Origin: JBBARC01 sp040400005
Lineage (GTDB): Bacteria; Pseudomonadota; Alphaproteobacteria; Acetobacterales; Acetobacteraceae
Reading direction: 5' to 3'
NCBI GenBank assembly: GCA_040400005.1
Contig: JBBARC010000033.1
Span: 1 to 38,863, forward strand
Length of the DNA: 38,863 nt
The first letter of the stretch is position 1, and every line of letters starts with the position of its first letter. Positions 1-7,926 of the stretch are shown here, in pieces. The notes below the pieces were generated by a model that was given only the letters and a program-made list of their open reading frames with translations, made no database searches and was not told the origin of the DNA. Both the position numbers and the translations under genes were made by a program.

Positions 1-23
1 CCCCAAGGCCAGCATTAAGGGTT

Positions 24-66
24 CTAAGGGCTGTGCCCTTAGTGGGGTCCAGGGGGCAAAGCCCCC
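24..66. repeat. Double hairpin repeat / putative terminator after the adaptor gene
   Basis: There are two perfect inverted repeats in tandem: an 8-bp stem CTAAGGGC/GCCCTTAG with a 3-nt loop (24-42) and a 6-bp stem GGGGGC/GCCCCC with an AAA loop (52-66). They lie 21 nt past the stop of the minus-strand adaptor gene. There is no clear U-tract, so intrinsic termination is uncertain. The GTCC(A)GGGGG part resembles elements at 8129 and 15582, which also sit just after minus-strand genes. Confidence 0.55.
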
Positions 67-86
67 GGTCTTCCTTTCCATGCGCC

Positions 87-1193
87 TCACCGCACGTCCA
101 CGTCGGGCACTGCGGACAATCCCAGGGGCAGCGGCACGGCGGGGTCGAGGCCGTCGTCGATGATGATTTTTACGGGCACGCGCTGCACGATTTTTACGAA
201 ATTGCCGGTGGCGTTTTCGGGTGGGAAGGCGGTGAATTTATTGCCGGTGCCTAGTTGCACGCTGTCAATATGGCCGCTGAGTTTTAGGGTGGGGTAGGCA
301 TCGATGGTGATCGCAACGGTTTGGCCGGGGTGCATTTTGCGCAGCTGGCTTTCTTTGAAATTGGCGGTGATCCACACGTCGGGTGACACCAGCGATGCGA
401 TTTGCTGGCCGGGCTGCACGTAGCTGCCCACTTCGACCGCGCGTTTGGTCAGCCAGCCATCTTGCGGGGCGCGCAGGGTGCAGCGGTCCAGGTTTAGCTC
501 GGCCTGGCGCACGGCGGCTTCGGCTTGCAGGCGCACGCCGTCTAGCTGGGCCACCTGGGCGCCGATCTGGCCGATATTGGCGCCCACCGGCCGGGCGGCC
601 GCAGTCGCGGCGGCGGCGGACTCCACCCGCGCATGCGCTGATCGCACGGCGGCGGCGGCATCATCGATCTGTTGTTGGGTGGTGGCTTGGCGGGACAGGC
701 GTTTTTGCCGTTGGTCGTCGGCTTCGGCTTTGCTTAAGGCGGCCTGGGCTTCGCGCAGATCGGCCTGGGCACCGGCCAGGCGCGATGGGAAATTGGCTTG
801 CGCCACATCCAGCGCGTGGCGGGCACCTTCTACTTGGCCGGCGGCAGTGGCGGCTTGGCCGCGGGCTTGGTCTAGCGCCACCTGGTAATCGCGCGGATCG
901 ACGCGCAGGATCGGGTCGCCCTTGTGCACAAAATGGTTATCGGCGGCATCCAGCCCGATGACGTAGCCGGTCACATGCGGCGCCAGCATCACCGCGCGGC
1001 CATCGGTATAGGCATCATCGGTGGTCTCAATACCGTTGGTTGCCTGCCAGTACCACAACGCGCCGCCCACCAGCGCCACCAGGGCGAGGCCCAGAATGAT
1101 GCGCACGGTGGGGGCAGCACTGTCCGGCCCCGGCAACGAGCGCGGTTCGGCGTGGGCTTGGGATGGTGCGGGCTCGTCCGCCATGGGGGGCAT
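87..1193 (-). CDS. HlyD/EmrA-family membrane-fusion (adaptor) protein of an efflux system
   Basis: This is a periplasmic adaptor linking an inner-membrane exporter to the outer membrane. The 368-residue product has a cytoplasmic N-terminus, one membrane helix (about residues 31-49) and the typical EmrA start of the periplasmic part, with TTDDAYTDGR at about 57-66. Next come a lipoyl half-motif near VTGYV, an Ala/Gln-rich coiled-coil hairpin (about 90-220), the second lipoyl half (VGSYVQPGQQ) and a beta-barrel (VWITANFKESQL). The length matches EmrA. An in-frame ATG three codons later (1184) is an equally possible start; neither has a strong Shine-Dalgarno. It begins 26 nt after the ABC gene, so the two are probably one operon. 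EmrA-type adaptors usually pair with MFS pumps; no MFS gene is visible here, so the ABC protein may be its partner. The substrate is unknown. Confidence 0.88.
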   Translation of the reverse strand: MPPMADEPAPSQAHAEPRSLPGPDSAAPTVRIILGLALVALVGGALWYWQATNGIETTDDAYTDGRAVMLAPHVTGYVIGLDAADNHFVHKGDPILRVDPRDYQVALDQARGQAATAAGQVEGARHALDVAQANFPSRLAGAQADLREAQAALSKAEADDQRQKRLSRQATTQQQIDDAAAAVRSAHARVESAAAATAAARPVGANIGQIGAQVAQLDGVRLQAEAAVRQAELNLDRCTLRAPQDGWLTKRAVEVGSYVQPGQQIASLVSPDVWITANFKESQLRKMHPGQTVAITIDAYPTLKLSGHIDSVQLGTGNKFTAFPPENATGNFVKIVQRVPVKIIIDDGLDPAVPLPLGLSAVPDVDVR

Positions 1194-1219
1194 GTCCGTT
1201 CAAAACGTGTCGATGAAGC

Positions 1220-2992
1220 TTACTCGGTGAAGGCTTGGGTGCGAACCAGCCGCGCGTAAAGCCCATCTTTTGCCATTAGCTCGGCATGGGTGCCCTGCTC
1301 CGCCATGCCGCCATCGGCCATCGCCACCACCAGATCGGCGTCGCGCACGGTGGAAAGCCGATGCGCCACCACAATGGTCGTGCGCCCAGCGCGCAAATGC
1401 AGCAAGGCTTCCTGCACGGCCGCCTCACTTTCGGCATCCAGTGCGCTGGTCGCTTCGTCCAGCAGCAGCACGCGCGGGTTGCGCAACAGGGCGCGCGCCA
1501 GCACCACGCGCTGGCGCTGCCCGCCCGATAGGCGCAAGCCGCCGGGGCCGGCGATGGTGTTCATGCCCTGCGGCAGGGCTGCGATAAAGCCGGCTGCCGC
1601 CGCGGCATCGGCGGCAGCCGCGATGTCGGCCGGTGTTGCGTTGGGCCGGCCCATGGCAATGTTGGCGCTAACGCTAGTATCAAACAGCAGCGTATCCTGG
1701 CCGACATAGGCGATGGCATCACGCAAACTGACCATGGTGATGTGGCGCAAATCGGCACCATCCAGCACAATACGCCCGAAGGTTACATCTTTTAAGCGCG
1801 GGATCAGGGTGAGTGCGGTGGATTTGCCGGCGCCCGATGCCCCGACCAGCGCCACCGTTTGGCCAGGTTTCGCTTCAAACGAAAACCCAGCCAGCCCGAC
1901 GCGCCCATCGGGATAAACAAAGCCGACGTTTTCAAACACCAAATGCCCCGGCCCCGGCGGTAGCGGTTGCGCCCCGGGTTGATCGGTGATGTGGGGTTTT
2001 TCGTCGATCACGCCAAAAATGCGCACTAACGCAGCAACCCCTTCCTGCAGGGCGGCGTTAAACGACCCCAACGCCCGCAACGGCCGCGATGCCAGAAGCA
2101 AGGCCGCAACAAAGCCTGAAAAATTACCCAGCGAGCTGCCGCCCATGGCCGCACGCCAGCCAGCCACCCCCAGCACGAGCGCCACCGCCGCGCCGCCGAG
2201 CACTTCCAAAAACGGATCCACCCGCGCCCGGCCGTGCACCATTTTCATCAGTGAGCGATACAGGTGGTCAAACGAGCGGTTGGCCCGGGCAATTTCGGCA
2301 TCTTCCAGCCGGTAGGCGCGCACCGTGCGGGCCTGAGAAAAACTTTCGTTGAGCAGCACCGAGGTTTCCCCAATGCTATCCTGCATCCCCCCCGATGCCC
2401 GGCGCACGCGTTTACCAAAGCGCTGAATAGGCACCGCGGCAAACGGGTACAAAAGGGCCGCAACCAAGGAAAACTGCCAATCCAGATACACCATGGATGC
2501 CGCCAGCCCAATAACGGTCACCGCATCGCCCACTGCGTTCACCGCGCGAATAAGCGAATCGCGCACAATTGTGGCGCCATTGGTGAACCTCGCCGCCAAC
2601 GCCGCCGGCGGTTCGCGTTCCAGCCTTGCCAGATCGGCATGCGCCAGTTCGGCAAACATCCGGGTTTGCAGGCCGCGCACCACCAACAGCACCATTTGCT
2701 GCACACTCACCGACTGCCCGTATTGGGCGGCGGCTTTTAGGGTTACCACCGCCAGCACCAGGGCCGGCACTTGGTAGAGGATGCGCGGATCGCGCGCTTC
2801 AAACATCGACAATGCCCGCTGAATAACCACCGGGTACAACGCCGTCAGCCCGGCCATAATGGCGGTTAACAGCAGCGCTAGCGCCAATTGGCCGCGATGG
2901 TGGCGAATTTCCTCGCGCCACAGCCGCGCCATCACCGGGCCGGTTTTGGCTTGCATCAGGTGATCGGTGGGCGGAATTTTGGTGGCATCCAT
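1220..2992 (-). CDS. MsbA-like ABC exporter (fused permease and ATPase)
   Basis: This is a half-transporter of 590 residues that would work as a homodimer in the inner membrane. An N-terminal type IV ABC transmembrane domain (about 30-325, six helices) is followed by a nucleotide-binding domain. All ATPase motifs are intact: Walker A GASGAGKST (384-392), Q-loop Q432, signature LSGGQ (488-492), Walker B LLLDE (509-513) and H-loop H544. The overall look is that of MsbA and related lipid or drug flippases, so lipid A export is possible. However, the gene is not beside the lpxK/waaA cluster found later in the window, and it is co-oriented with an EmrA-like adaptor, which suggests an efflux pair instead. 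The ATG at 2992 is used; no strong ribosome-binding site precedes it. The nad genes are divergent on the other side. Confidence 0.9.
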   Translation of the reverse strand: MDATKIPPTDHLMQAKTGPVMARLWREEIRHHRGQLALALLLTAIMAGLTALYPVVIQRALSMFEARDPRILYQVPALVLAVVTLKAAAQYGQSVSVQQMVLLVVRGLQTRMFAELAHADLARLEREPPAALAARFTNGATIVRDSLIRAVNAVGDAVTVIGLAASMVYLDWQFSLVAALLYPFAAVPIQRFGKRVRRASGGMQDSIGETSVLLNESFSQARTVRAYRLEDAEIARANRSFDHLYRSLMKMVHGRARVDPFLEVLGGAAVALVLGVAGWRAAMGGSSLGNFSGFVAALLLASRPLRALGSFNAALQEGVAALVRIFGVIDEKPHITDQPGAQPLPPGPGHLVFENVGFVYPDGRVGLAGFSFEAKPGQTVALVGASGAGKSTALTLIPRLKDVTFGRIVLDGADLRHITMVSLRDAIAYVGQDTLLFDTSVSANIAMGRPNATPADIAAAADAAAAAGFIAALPQGMNTIAGPGGLRLSGGQRQRVVLARALLRNPRVLLLDEATSALDAESEAAVQEALLHLRAGRTTIVVAHRLSTVRDADLVVAMADGGMAEQGTHAELMAKDGLYARLVRTQAFTE

Positions 2993-3052
2993 AAGCGGCG
3001 GGATAGCCTAATCTGCGGCGCGGCGGAACCGGCGCCGCCGGGAGCATACGAA

Positions 3053-3099
3053 AGTAAGACCATTCTCTTGACTTCCGAAAAAGACGCAAAAAGACTTTT
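3053..3099 (-). repeat. AT-rich interspersed repeat, copy 1
   Basis: Positions 3053-3099 read AGTAAGACCATTCTC and end in GCAAAAAGACTTTT. The reverse complement of 23548-23592 has the same layout: AGTAAAAG at the start, GAAAAGAAGCAAAAGACTTTT at the end, and nearly equal length. This copy is diverged and has lost most of the central hairpin. It stands out as an A/T-rich block in the GC-rich gap between the ABC exporter and nadA. Confidence 0.6.
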
Positions 3100-3172
3100 G
3101 TAAATTTGGGCTCGGGGTTGCCGTGCCAATCAGCCCCGCAAAAGCCGCATAGCCACCCCCCGGTCGGTTGGC

Positions 3173-3202
3173 TTGACACTCCTTATGCTCAATCCCAGCA
3201 TA
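3173..3202 (+). promoter_or_regulatory. Putative promoter of nadABC (TTGACA box)
   Basis: A perfect -35 hexamer TTGACA lies at 3173-3178. No good TATAAT match follows at 17-19 nt; the best candidates (AGCATA/GCATAA, 3197-3203) fall inside the first inverted repeat. If this is the promoter, a protein bound to that repeat would cover the -10 region and repress it. Confidence 0.45.
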
Positions 3203-3205
3203 AGG
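3181..3205. promoter_or_regulatory. Operator-like inverted repeat 1 upstream of nadA
   Basis: This is a perfect 9-bp inverted repeat, CCTTATGCT and AGCATAAGG, with a 7-nt spacer. It lies directly downstream of the TTGACA box and about 76 nt before the nadA start. Over 24 nt it matches the sequence at 3246-3269 at 17 positions, which suggests a common binding protein. Alphaproteobacterial NAD biosynthesis operons are known to be controlled by NadQ or NrtR; which one, if either, applies here cannot be told from this sequence. Confidence 0.55.
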
Positions 3206-3245
3206 GGGTCGCATAATTTCTCTTGGTGACTTTTTGTGCGGCCTA

Positions 3246-3269
3246 GTAATGCTCTAAGTGAGTATAAGG
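3246..3269. promoter_or_regulatory. Operator-like inverted repeat 2, overlapping the nadA ribosome-binding site
   Basis: ATGCTC (3249-3254) and GAGTAT (3260-3265) form a near-perfect inverted repeat with a 5-nt spacer, followed by AAGG, which is part of the nadA Shine-Dalgarno. Its centre is 64 bp from the centre of repeat 1, about six helical turns, so two bound dimers would lie on the same face of the DNA. Confidence 0.5.
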
Positions 3270-3280
3270 AAGCCAAAAGA

Positions 3281-4285
3281 ATGCCCGCCGCTCTTTCTGT
3301 TGATGCGCCAAACGCCAGCGACCAGGCGATAACCGATGCGCTATACCAGCGCGTCGCCCGCGTTGTGCCGGCAATTGAATGGCCGGCACACGCGGTGGAC
3401 ATTGCCGCGATCAACCGCCTGAAGCGCGAACGTAATGCGGTGGTGCTGGCGCATAATTATATGACGCCAGAAATTTTTCACTGTGTGTCGGATATTATGG
3501 GCGACAGTTTGGCCCTGGCCCGTGAAGCGATGAATGTGCAGGCCGATGTGATCGTGATGGCCGGTGTTCATTTTATGGCCGAAACAGTTAAAATCCTCAA
3601 TCCATCGAAAACCGTGCTAATACCGGATACGCGAGCTGGCTGTTCGCTGGCGGCATCGATTACGGCGGCCGATGTGCGCCTGCTGCGCCAGCGCCACCCC
3701 GGCGTGCCGATTGTCACTTACGTCAACACCTCGGCCGAGGTTAAGGCCGAAAGCGATATTTGCTGCACCTCAGGCAATGCCAAACGCGTCGTGGAAAGCC
3801 TGGGCGTGCCAGAGGTGATCATGATCCCCGACCAGTATTTGGCGCGCAACGTAGCCCGCCAAACCGGGGTAAAAATCATTACCTGGGCCGGATCCTGCGA
3901 AGTGCACGAACGCTTTACGCCGGCGCAAATTCGCACCATTCGGGCGGAAAACCCTGGTGTTGTGGTGCTCGCCCACCCCGAATGCCCGCCGGAAGTGGTG
4001 GACGAAGCCGATTTTGCCGGCTCCACCGCCGCCATGGCCGATTACGTCACCCAAAAACAACCGGCCCGCGTAGTGCTAATTACCGAATGTTCGATGGCGG
4101 ATAACATCGCCGTGTTAAACCCAAAAGTGGAGTTTGTGCGGCCGTGCAATCTGTGCCCGCACATGAAACGCATCAATTTGGGCAATATTCGCGCAGCCCT
4201 AGAAAAGATGCAGCACGAAGTGATCGTAGACCCGGCCATTGCCGCGCGCGCGCGCATCGCCATTGAACGCATGTTAGCAGTTTAG
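3281..4285 (+). CDS. nadA: Quinolinate synthase NadA
   Basis: The enzyme condenses iminoaspartate (from NadB) with dihydroxyacetone phosphate to make quinolinate, the second step of de novo NAD synthesis, in the cytoplasm, using a [4Fe-4S] cluster. The 334-residue protein has three repeated domains and the three expected cluster cysteines about 85 residues apart: C121 (RAGCSLA), C206 (AGSCEVH) and C292 (NLCPHMK). Substrate-binding motifs AHNYM, NTSAEVKA and HPECP are also present. I chose the ATG at 3281 because AAGGA lies 10 nt upstream. The frame stays open to a GTG at 3236, but that start would have no ribosome-binding site and would translate operator 2. First gene of nadABC; nadB starts 15 nt after its stop. 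Confidence 0.97.
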   Translation: MPAALSVDAPNASDQAITDALYQRVARVVPAIEWPAHAVDIAAINRLKRERNAVVLAHNYMTPEIFHCVSDIMGDSLALAREAMNVQADVIVMAGVHFMAETVKILNPSKTVLIPDTRAGCSLAASITAADVRLLRQRHPGVPIVTYVNTSAEVKAESDICCTSGNAKRVVESLGVPEVIMIPDQYLARNVARQTGVKIITWAGSCEVHERFTPAQIRTIRAENPGVVVLAHPECPPEVVDEADFAGSTAAMADYVTQKQPARVVLITECSMADNIAVLNPKVEFVRPCNLCPHMKRINLGNIRAALEKMQHEVIVDPAIAARARIAIERMLAV

Positions 4286-4300
4286 CGGGGATATAAAACC

Positions 4301-5860
4301 ATGAGCTTTTTACAGCATCCATTAAACCACCGCCCGGTTATTATCGGCGCAGGGCTTGCCGGTTTGATGGCAGCCTTGGAAATGGCGCCGATGCCGGTGC
4401 TGGTACTGAGTGCCGCGCCCTTGGGGCAAGATGCCGCCAGCGCCTGGGCGCAAGGTGGGCTTGCCGCCGCCATTGGCGCTGATGACAGTGTCGATTTGCA
4501 TATTGCCGATACGCTGGCAGCGGGCGATGGTTTGTGTGACGCCCGCGTGGTGCGCGCGGTGCTGCGCGAAGCCCCCAATTTGGTCGATACGCTGGGCAAC
4601 ATGGGCGCGCGGTTTGACCGCGCGGCCAATGGCAACATTCGCTGTGGTCTGGAAGCCGGACATTCACGAAATCGCATTGTGCACGCTAATGGCGATGGCA
4701 GCGGGCGCGAGATTTTGCGCGCAGTGATAGAAGCGGTGCGCCGCACACCATCGATTACAGTCATGGAAAATACCGCCGCCCGCCGCCTGGTGTTGCGCGA
4801 TGGCGCCATTGCCGGCGTGCTGGCGGCTGGCGCCAATCAATCGCCCATGCTGATCCGCACCAGCCGGGTTATTATGGCCACCGGTGGTGCTGGTGGTTTA
4901 TTCGCCCACACCACCAACCCGCGCGGCGCGATCGGCCACGGGTTGATGCTGGCCGCCCGCGTTGGCGCCGCACTTGGCGATATGGAATTTGTCCAGTTCC
5001 ACCCAACCGCTTTGGCCTGTGGCCGCGATCCCATGCCGCTGGTGAGCGAAGCGGTGCGTGGCGAAGGCGCCATTTTGGTGGATGAAACCGGCAATCGATT
5101 TATGGCCGGCATTGGCCGTGCCGAGCTGGAACCGCGCGATATCGTTAGCCGCGCGGTGTGGCGCCACATGATGGCCGGCCACAGCGTGTTTTTGGATGCG
5201 CGCGCCTGTTTGGGGCAAAAATTTGCCGGCAAATTTCCCACCATCGCGGCAAGCTGCGCGGATGCCGGCATTGATCCGGCAACCCAGCCCATCCCCGTGC
5301 GCCCAGCGGCCCATTACGTGATGGGCGGCATTGCCACCGATCTTGCTGGGCGCAGCAACGTTGCCGGTTTGTGGGCCTGCGGGGAAGCCGCGTGTACCGG
5401 GCTTCATGGGGCGAACCGCCTGGCCAGTAATTCACTGCTGGAGGCCGCCATTATGGGCCAGTTTGTCGCCCGCGATGTCGCCGGCACCGCGGCACGCCGC
5501 GCCGCACCGCTGGCAGTGATCGATGTGCCGCCGGCACCCGATGCCAGCGACGTGCGGCCAATTTTGGCAGCACACGGCTTTGTGTTGCGCGATGGAGCGG
5601 GATTATTGAGCGCCACACGTGATTTTCTGCGCATGGCGGAAACCCCCTCGGCGGCCAGCGACCCCGCCATGTTGGGTTTGATGATGAGCGTTGCCATGTG
5701 GCGCCGGCAAGAAAGCCGCGGTGGCCATGCACGCACCGATTTTACCGCATCCCGCCCCGATTTCGCCCGCCGCATGACATTAACACTCGACCAAGCGTTT
5801 GATCAGGCCGGGGTGATTGTGGCCGGCCAACCGGCGCGCGCTGCCGGCATTATGCGCTGA
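4301..5860 (+). CDS. nadB: L-aspartate oxidase NadB
   Basis: This FAD enzyme oxidises L-aspartate to iminoaspartate, which is passed to NadA. The 519-residue product shows the N-terminal dinucleotide-binding motif VIIGAGLAGLMAA (about 14-26) and the GGLAAAIG segment typical of the succinate dehydrogenase/fumarate reductase flavoprotein superfamily. It also has HANGDGSG, ATGGAGG, QFHPTAL, and the C-terminal HYVMGGI and GANRLASNSLLEA motifs. The length is slightly below that of E. coli NadB (540). A GGGGA box lies about 9-13 nt before the ATG. It overlaps nadC by one base (TGATG), so the two are probably translationally coupled. Placement between nadA and nadC separates it from the related sdhA/frdA. 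Confidence 0.97.
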   Translation: MSFLQHPLNHRPVIIGAGLAGLMAALEMAPMPVLVLSAAPLGQDAASAWAQGGLAAAIGADDSVDLHIADTLAAGDGLCDARVVRAVLREAPNLVDTLGNMGARFDRAANGNIRCGLEAGHSRNRIVHANGDGSGREILRAVIEAVRRTPSITVMENTAARRLVLRDGAIAGVLAAGANQSPMLIRTSRVIMATGGAGGLFAHTTNPRGAIGHGLMLAARVGAALGDMEFVQFHPTALACGRDPMPLVSEAVRGEGAILVDETGNRFMAGIGRAELEPRDIVSRAVWRHMMAGHSVFLDARACLGQKFAGKFPTIAASCADAGIDPATQPIPVRPAAHYVMGGIATDLAGRSNVAGLWACGEAACTGLHGANRLASNSLLEAAIMGQFVARDVAGTAARRAAPLAVIDVPPAPDASDVRPILAAHGFVLRDGAGLLSATRDFLRMAETPSAASDPAMLGLMMSVAMWRRQESRGGHARTDFTASRPDFARRMTLTLDQAFDQAGVIVAGQPARAAGIMR

Positions 5861-6720
5861 TGGCAAACCCCGCTGTGTTTACGCCGAGCCTGCCCAAAAT
5901 ATTGTTCGAAGATTTGGTGCGCGCGGCGTTGCGTGAAGATTTGGGCCGCGCCGGCGATTTAACCACCGATGCGATTGTGCCAAGTGATTCGGTGGCGGAA
6001 GCCTCGTTCGTTGCGCGCGAACATGGTGTTATTGCCGGGTTGGCGATTGCTGGATGCGCATTTGACTTGCTCGATCCACGCGTGACCTTTGAAGCGCTGG
6101 TTGCCGATGGCGCGCGTGTGGCGCCGGGAGATATTATTGCCCGCGTGTTCGGCCCAGCGCGGGCGATTTTAACTGGTGAACGGGTGGCGCTGAATTTTTT
6201 GGGTCATCTGTCCGGTATCGCCAGTGTCACCCGCAGCATTGCCGATGCCATTGCCGGCAGCCGCGCACAAGTATGCTGCACCCGCAAAACCACGCCGTTG
6301 TTACGCGCAGTTGAAAAATACGCTGTGCGCTGCGGCGGCGGATCTAACCACCGGTTTGGCTTGGATGATGCGATACTGATCAAAGATAACCACATCGCCA
6401 TTGCCGGATCGATCACCGAAGCACTGGTACGTGCCCGCGCCGGCGCCGGACATTTGGTGAAGATCGAGATCGAAGTTGATACTTTTGCGCAGCTAGACGA
6501 GGCGCTGGCGGCGGGTGCCGATGCGGTGCTGCTGGATAATATGGGCCCCGAAGCGTTGTGCCAGGCAGTGGCCCGTGTTGGCGGCCGGGCGCTGACCGAA
6601 GCCTCGGGGCGAATAACGCCGGATACGGCTGGGGCGATTGCGGCGAGCGGGGTAGATTTGATTTCGGTGGGGTGGATTACCCATAGCGCGCGGGTGCTGG
6701 ATATCGGGTTGGATTTTTAG
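5860..6720 (+). CDS. nadC: Nicotinate-nucleotide pyrophosphorylase NadC
   Basis: The enzyme converts quinolinate and phosphoribosyl pyrophosphate to nicotinic acid mononucleotide, CO2 and pyrophosphate, completing the de novo branch begun by NadB and NadA. The 286-residue product has the type II phosphoribosyltransferase fold motifs: ALREDLGRAGDLTTDA near the N-terminus, RKTTPLLR, the CGGGSNHRFGL loop with DNHIA, EIEVD, DAVLLDNM, and the C-terminal EASGRI and SVGWITHSA. The length is standard. The ATG overlaps the nadB stop. It is the last gene of the operon; no clear intrinsic terminator follows. Confidence 0.97.
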   Translation: MANPAVFTPSLPKILFEDLVRAALREDLGRAGDLTTDAIVPSDSVAEASFVAREHGVIAGLAIAGCAFDLLDPRVTFEALVADGARVAPGDIIARVFGPARAILTGERVALNFLGHLSGIASVTRSIADAIAGSRAQVCCTRKTTPLLRAVEKYAVRCGGGSNHRFGLDDAILIKDNHIAIAGSITEALVRARAGAGHLVKIEIEVDTFAQLDEALAAGADAVLLDNMGPEALCQAVARVGGRALTEASGRITPDTAGAIAASGVDLISVGWITHSARVLDIGLDF

Positions 6721-6993
6721 GCGGCGTAGGGTGTGTGACTGGCGTAAGAGCAGGCCTGTAAGCTGTAGGGTGGGCAACGCCCACCGTCGCAACTCGCCGC
6801 GCGCAATGGCGGTGGTAAATTAACCCGCCGGTGTTGACGAAACCTGCGGCCTGGGTAGGGAGCCGTTTCGTTCGCCACGACGCCGCTCCACTCGACTGAC
6901 CGCTGCGAATGAAAGCCAAGCGATGCAGCGGCAGATTTTCTGATGCAACTTTGCCGGAGCGTTTACGCAGCAAACGATTAAACAAAATGGCCA
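6721..6993. other. Non-coding gap with a GTAGGGTGGG palindrome
   Basis: This 273-nt stretch separates nadC from the convergent nuclease gene. It holds the repeat GTAGGGTGGGC-AAC-GCCCACC (6765-6785, 7-bp stem GGTGGGC/GCCCACC). I recognise no gene in the rest. A minus-strand open frame runs from 6997 down to 6677, but it overlaps the nadC 3' end and its product has no recognisable motif. Confidence 0.5.
6765..6785 (+). repeat. GTAGGGTGGG palindromic repeat, copy 1
   Basis: GTAGGGTGGGC, an AAC loop and GCCCACC form a 7-bp hairpin. A related element in opposite orientation lies at 8048-8069 on the other side of the nuclease gene, and a partial GTAGGGCGG at 8006. Elements of this look are common intergenic repeats in many proteobacteria. 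Confidence 0.6.
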
Positions 6994-7860
6994 TCATCGG
7001 CGGAAGCCCTCGACGGGAACAAACACCTCGCCCGTTTCCGCTGCGTGTCGTACCTTAAACGCCAGGAGCAGGTCGACCCCGATGCCGCGGGTCAGGGCCT
7101 CATGAAGATCCCGCCCGTCCATCCCGATTACGCGCTTGCCGCAGCCGAACGCATGGAGGCCCTCGTCTGTAAAACCGCCAAAGCTAATAAAGAGTCCGCG
7201 TGCCCAGGACGCCTTTTGCTCAACCTTGCCATGAAAGGTGTGAAGCTCAGCGACGCCGACCTTGCGGTTGAGCCATTTCGCCTCAACGAGGTACGTTTCG
7301 CCGCCAAACTCGATGCTGCCGTCGATCTGCTCGCCCACCAGTCGGAACGGCTCGCGGGCCTTCAAACCGAACGCATCAAACAGATCCGTCAGGAATCGCT
7401 CGAATTCATACCCGCGAGACTGCGGCTCGAGGTCTCGGATGTCGCGGAGACGAAGGCGAAACTGGTCAAAGCCGAGCCCATCAAGTGCGGGCGCGGGCAC
7501 GACGTTCACCGGCGTAAGTGGTGCGGTGCCCTCAAGCTTGGCTATAACCGCACCGGCTTGGTCCGCCGCGCGGGCGAAGGGATCGGGCGTACCGGGCAAC
7601 CGCAAAGCTTCCCGATGTTCCCACAGCCTGCGGAGCGCACGCGCGGCGGTGCCGTCGTCGACCAGCCTCAAGAAGCAGCGTAGCCGCTTACCTTTTGATG
7701 TGCCGTCAACTGCGTAATTCGGCGCGTCGATGTCAATATCGAGTTCGCGGACGAAGAAATCGGTAAACGTTCGATTCGAGAAATCGAGCACGTAACCCTT
7801 TTCGGGGCCCCGGAATATCTCGTCAAAAAAGCTAAGATCAATCGAGCGTAGGCTGCTCAT
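6994..7860 (-). CDS. PD-(D/E)XK restriction-endonuclease-like protein, possible phage-defence effector
   Basis: This 288-residue protein has two parts. The C-terminal half (about 145-250) carries an Mrr/PD-(D/E)XK nuclease core: E152/E154 in RGYEFERFL (motif I helix), D180 in EQIDGSI, E193-A-K195 in YLVEAKW, then a basic/Gln segment (GKVEQKASWARG) and FISFGGFT. The catalytic residues appear intact, so DNA cleavage is plausible. The N-terminal part (about 1-90: GYVLDFSNRTFTDFF, IDIDAPNY, GTSKGKRLRCF) resembles a domain I recall from AbiJ-type abortive-infection proteins; this is from memory and unconfirmed. There is no partner methylase. Codon choice favours GAG, GAC, ATC and CTC, while flanking genes favour GAA, GAT and ATT, consistent with horizontal acquisition. 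A 10-bp inverted repeat lies 35-66 nt before the ATG. Confidence 0.8.
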   Translation of the reverse strand: MSSLRSIDLSFFDEIFRGPEKGYVLDFSNRTFTDFFVRELDIDIDAPNYAVDGTSKGKRLRCFLRLVDDGTAARALRRLWEHREALRLPGTPDPFARAADQAGAVIAKLEGTAPLTPVNVVPAPALDGLGFDQFRLRLRDIRDLEPQSRGYEFERFLTDLFDAFGLKAREPFRLVGEQIDGSIEFGGETYLVEAKWLNRKVGVAELHTFHGKVEQKASWARGLFISFGGFTDEGLHAFGCGKRVIGMDGRDLHEALTRGIGVDLLLAFKVRHAAETGEVFVPVEGFRR

Positions 7861-7894
7861 ATCTCAAAACTCCCCGCACCAAATTTATCCCATT

Positions 7895-7926
7895 GCGACA
7901 CTTGTCGCGCACCGAGCAAGTGTCGC
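7895..7926. promoter_or_regulatory. Inverted repeat upstream of the nuclease gene
   Basis: GCGACACTTG (7895-7904) and CAAGTGTCGC (7917-7926) form a perfect 10-bp inverted repeat around a 12-nt spacer. The left arm also begins a second palindrome, GCGACA-CT-TGTCGC (7895-7908), so three TGTCGC-type half-sites are present. The position, 35-66 nt before the nuclease ATG, fits an operator controlling it. A structural hairpin is the alternative. Confidence 0.45.

Noticed and set aside
3236..3280. Upstream GTG start for nadA at 3236
   Set aside because: It has no ribosome-binding site and would translate the second operator-like repeat; the ATG at 3281 has AAGGA at proper spacing.
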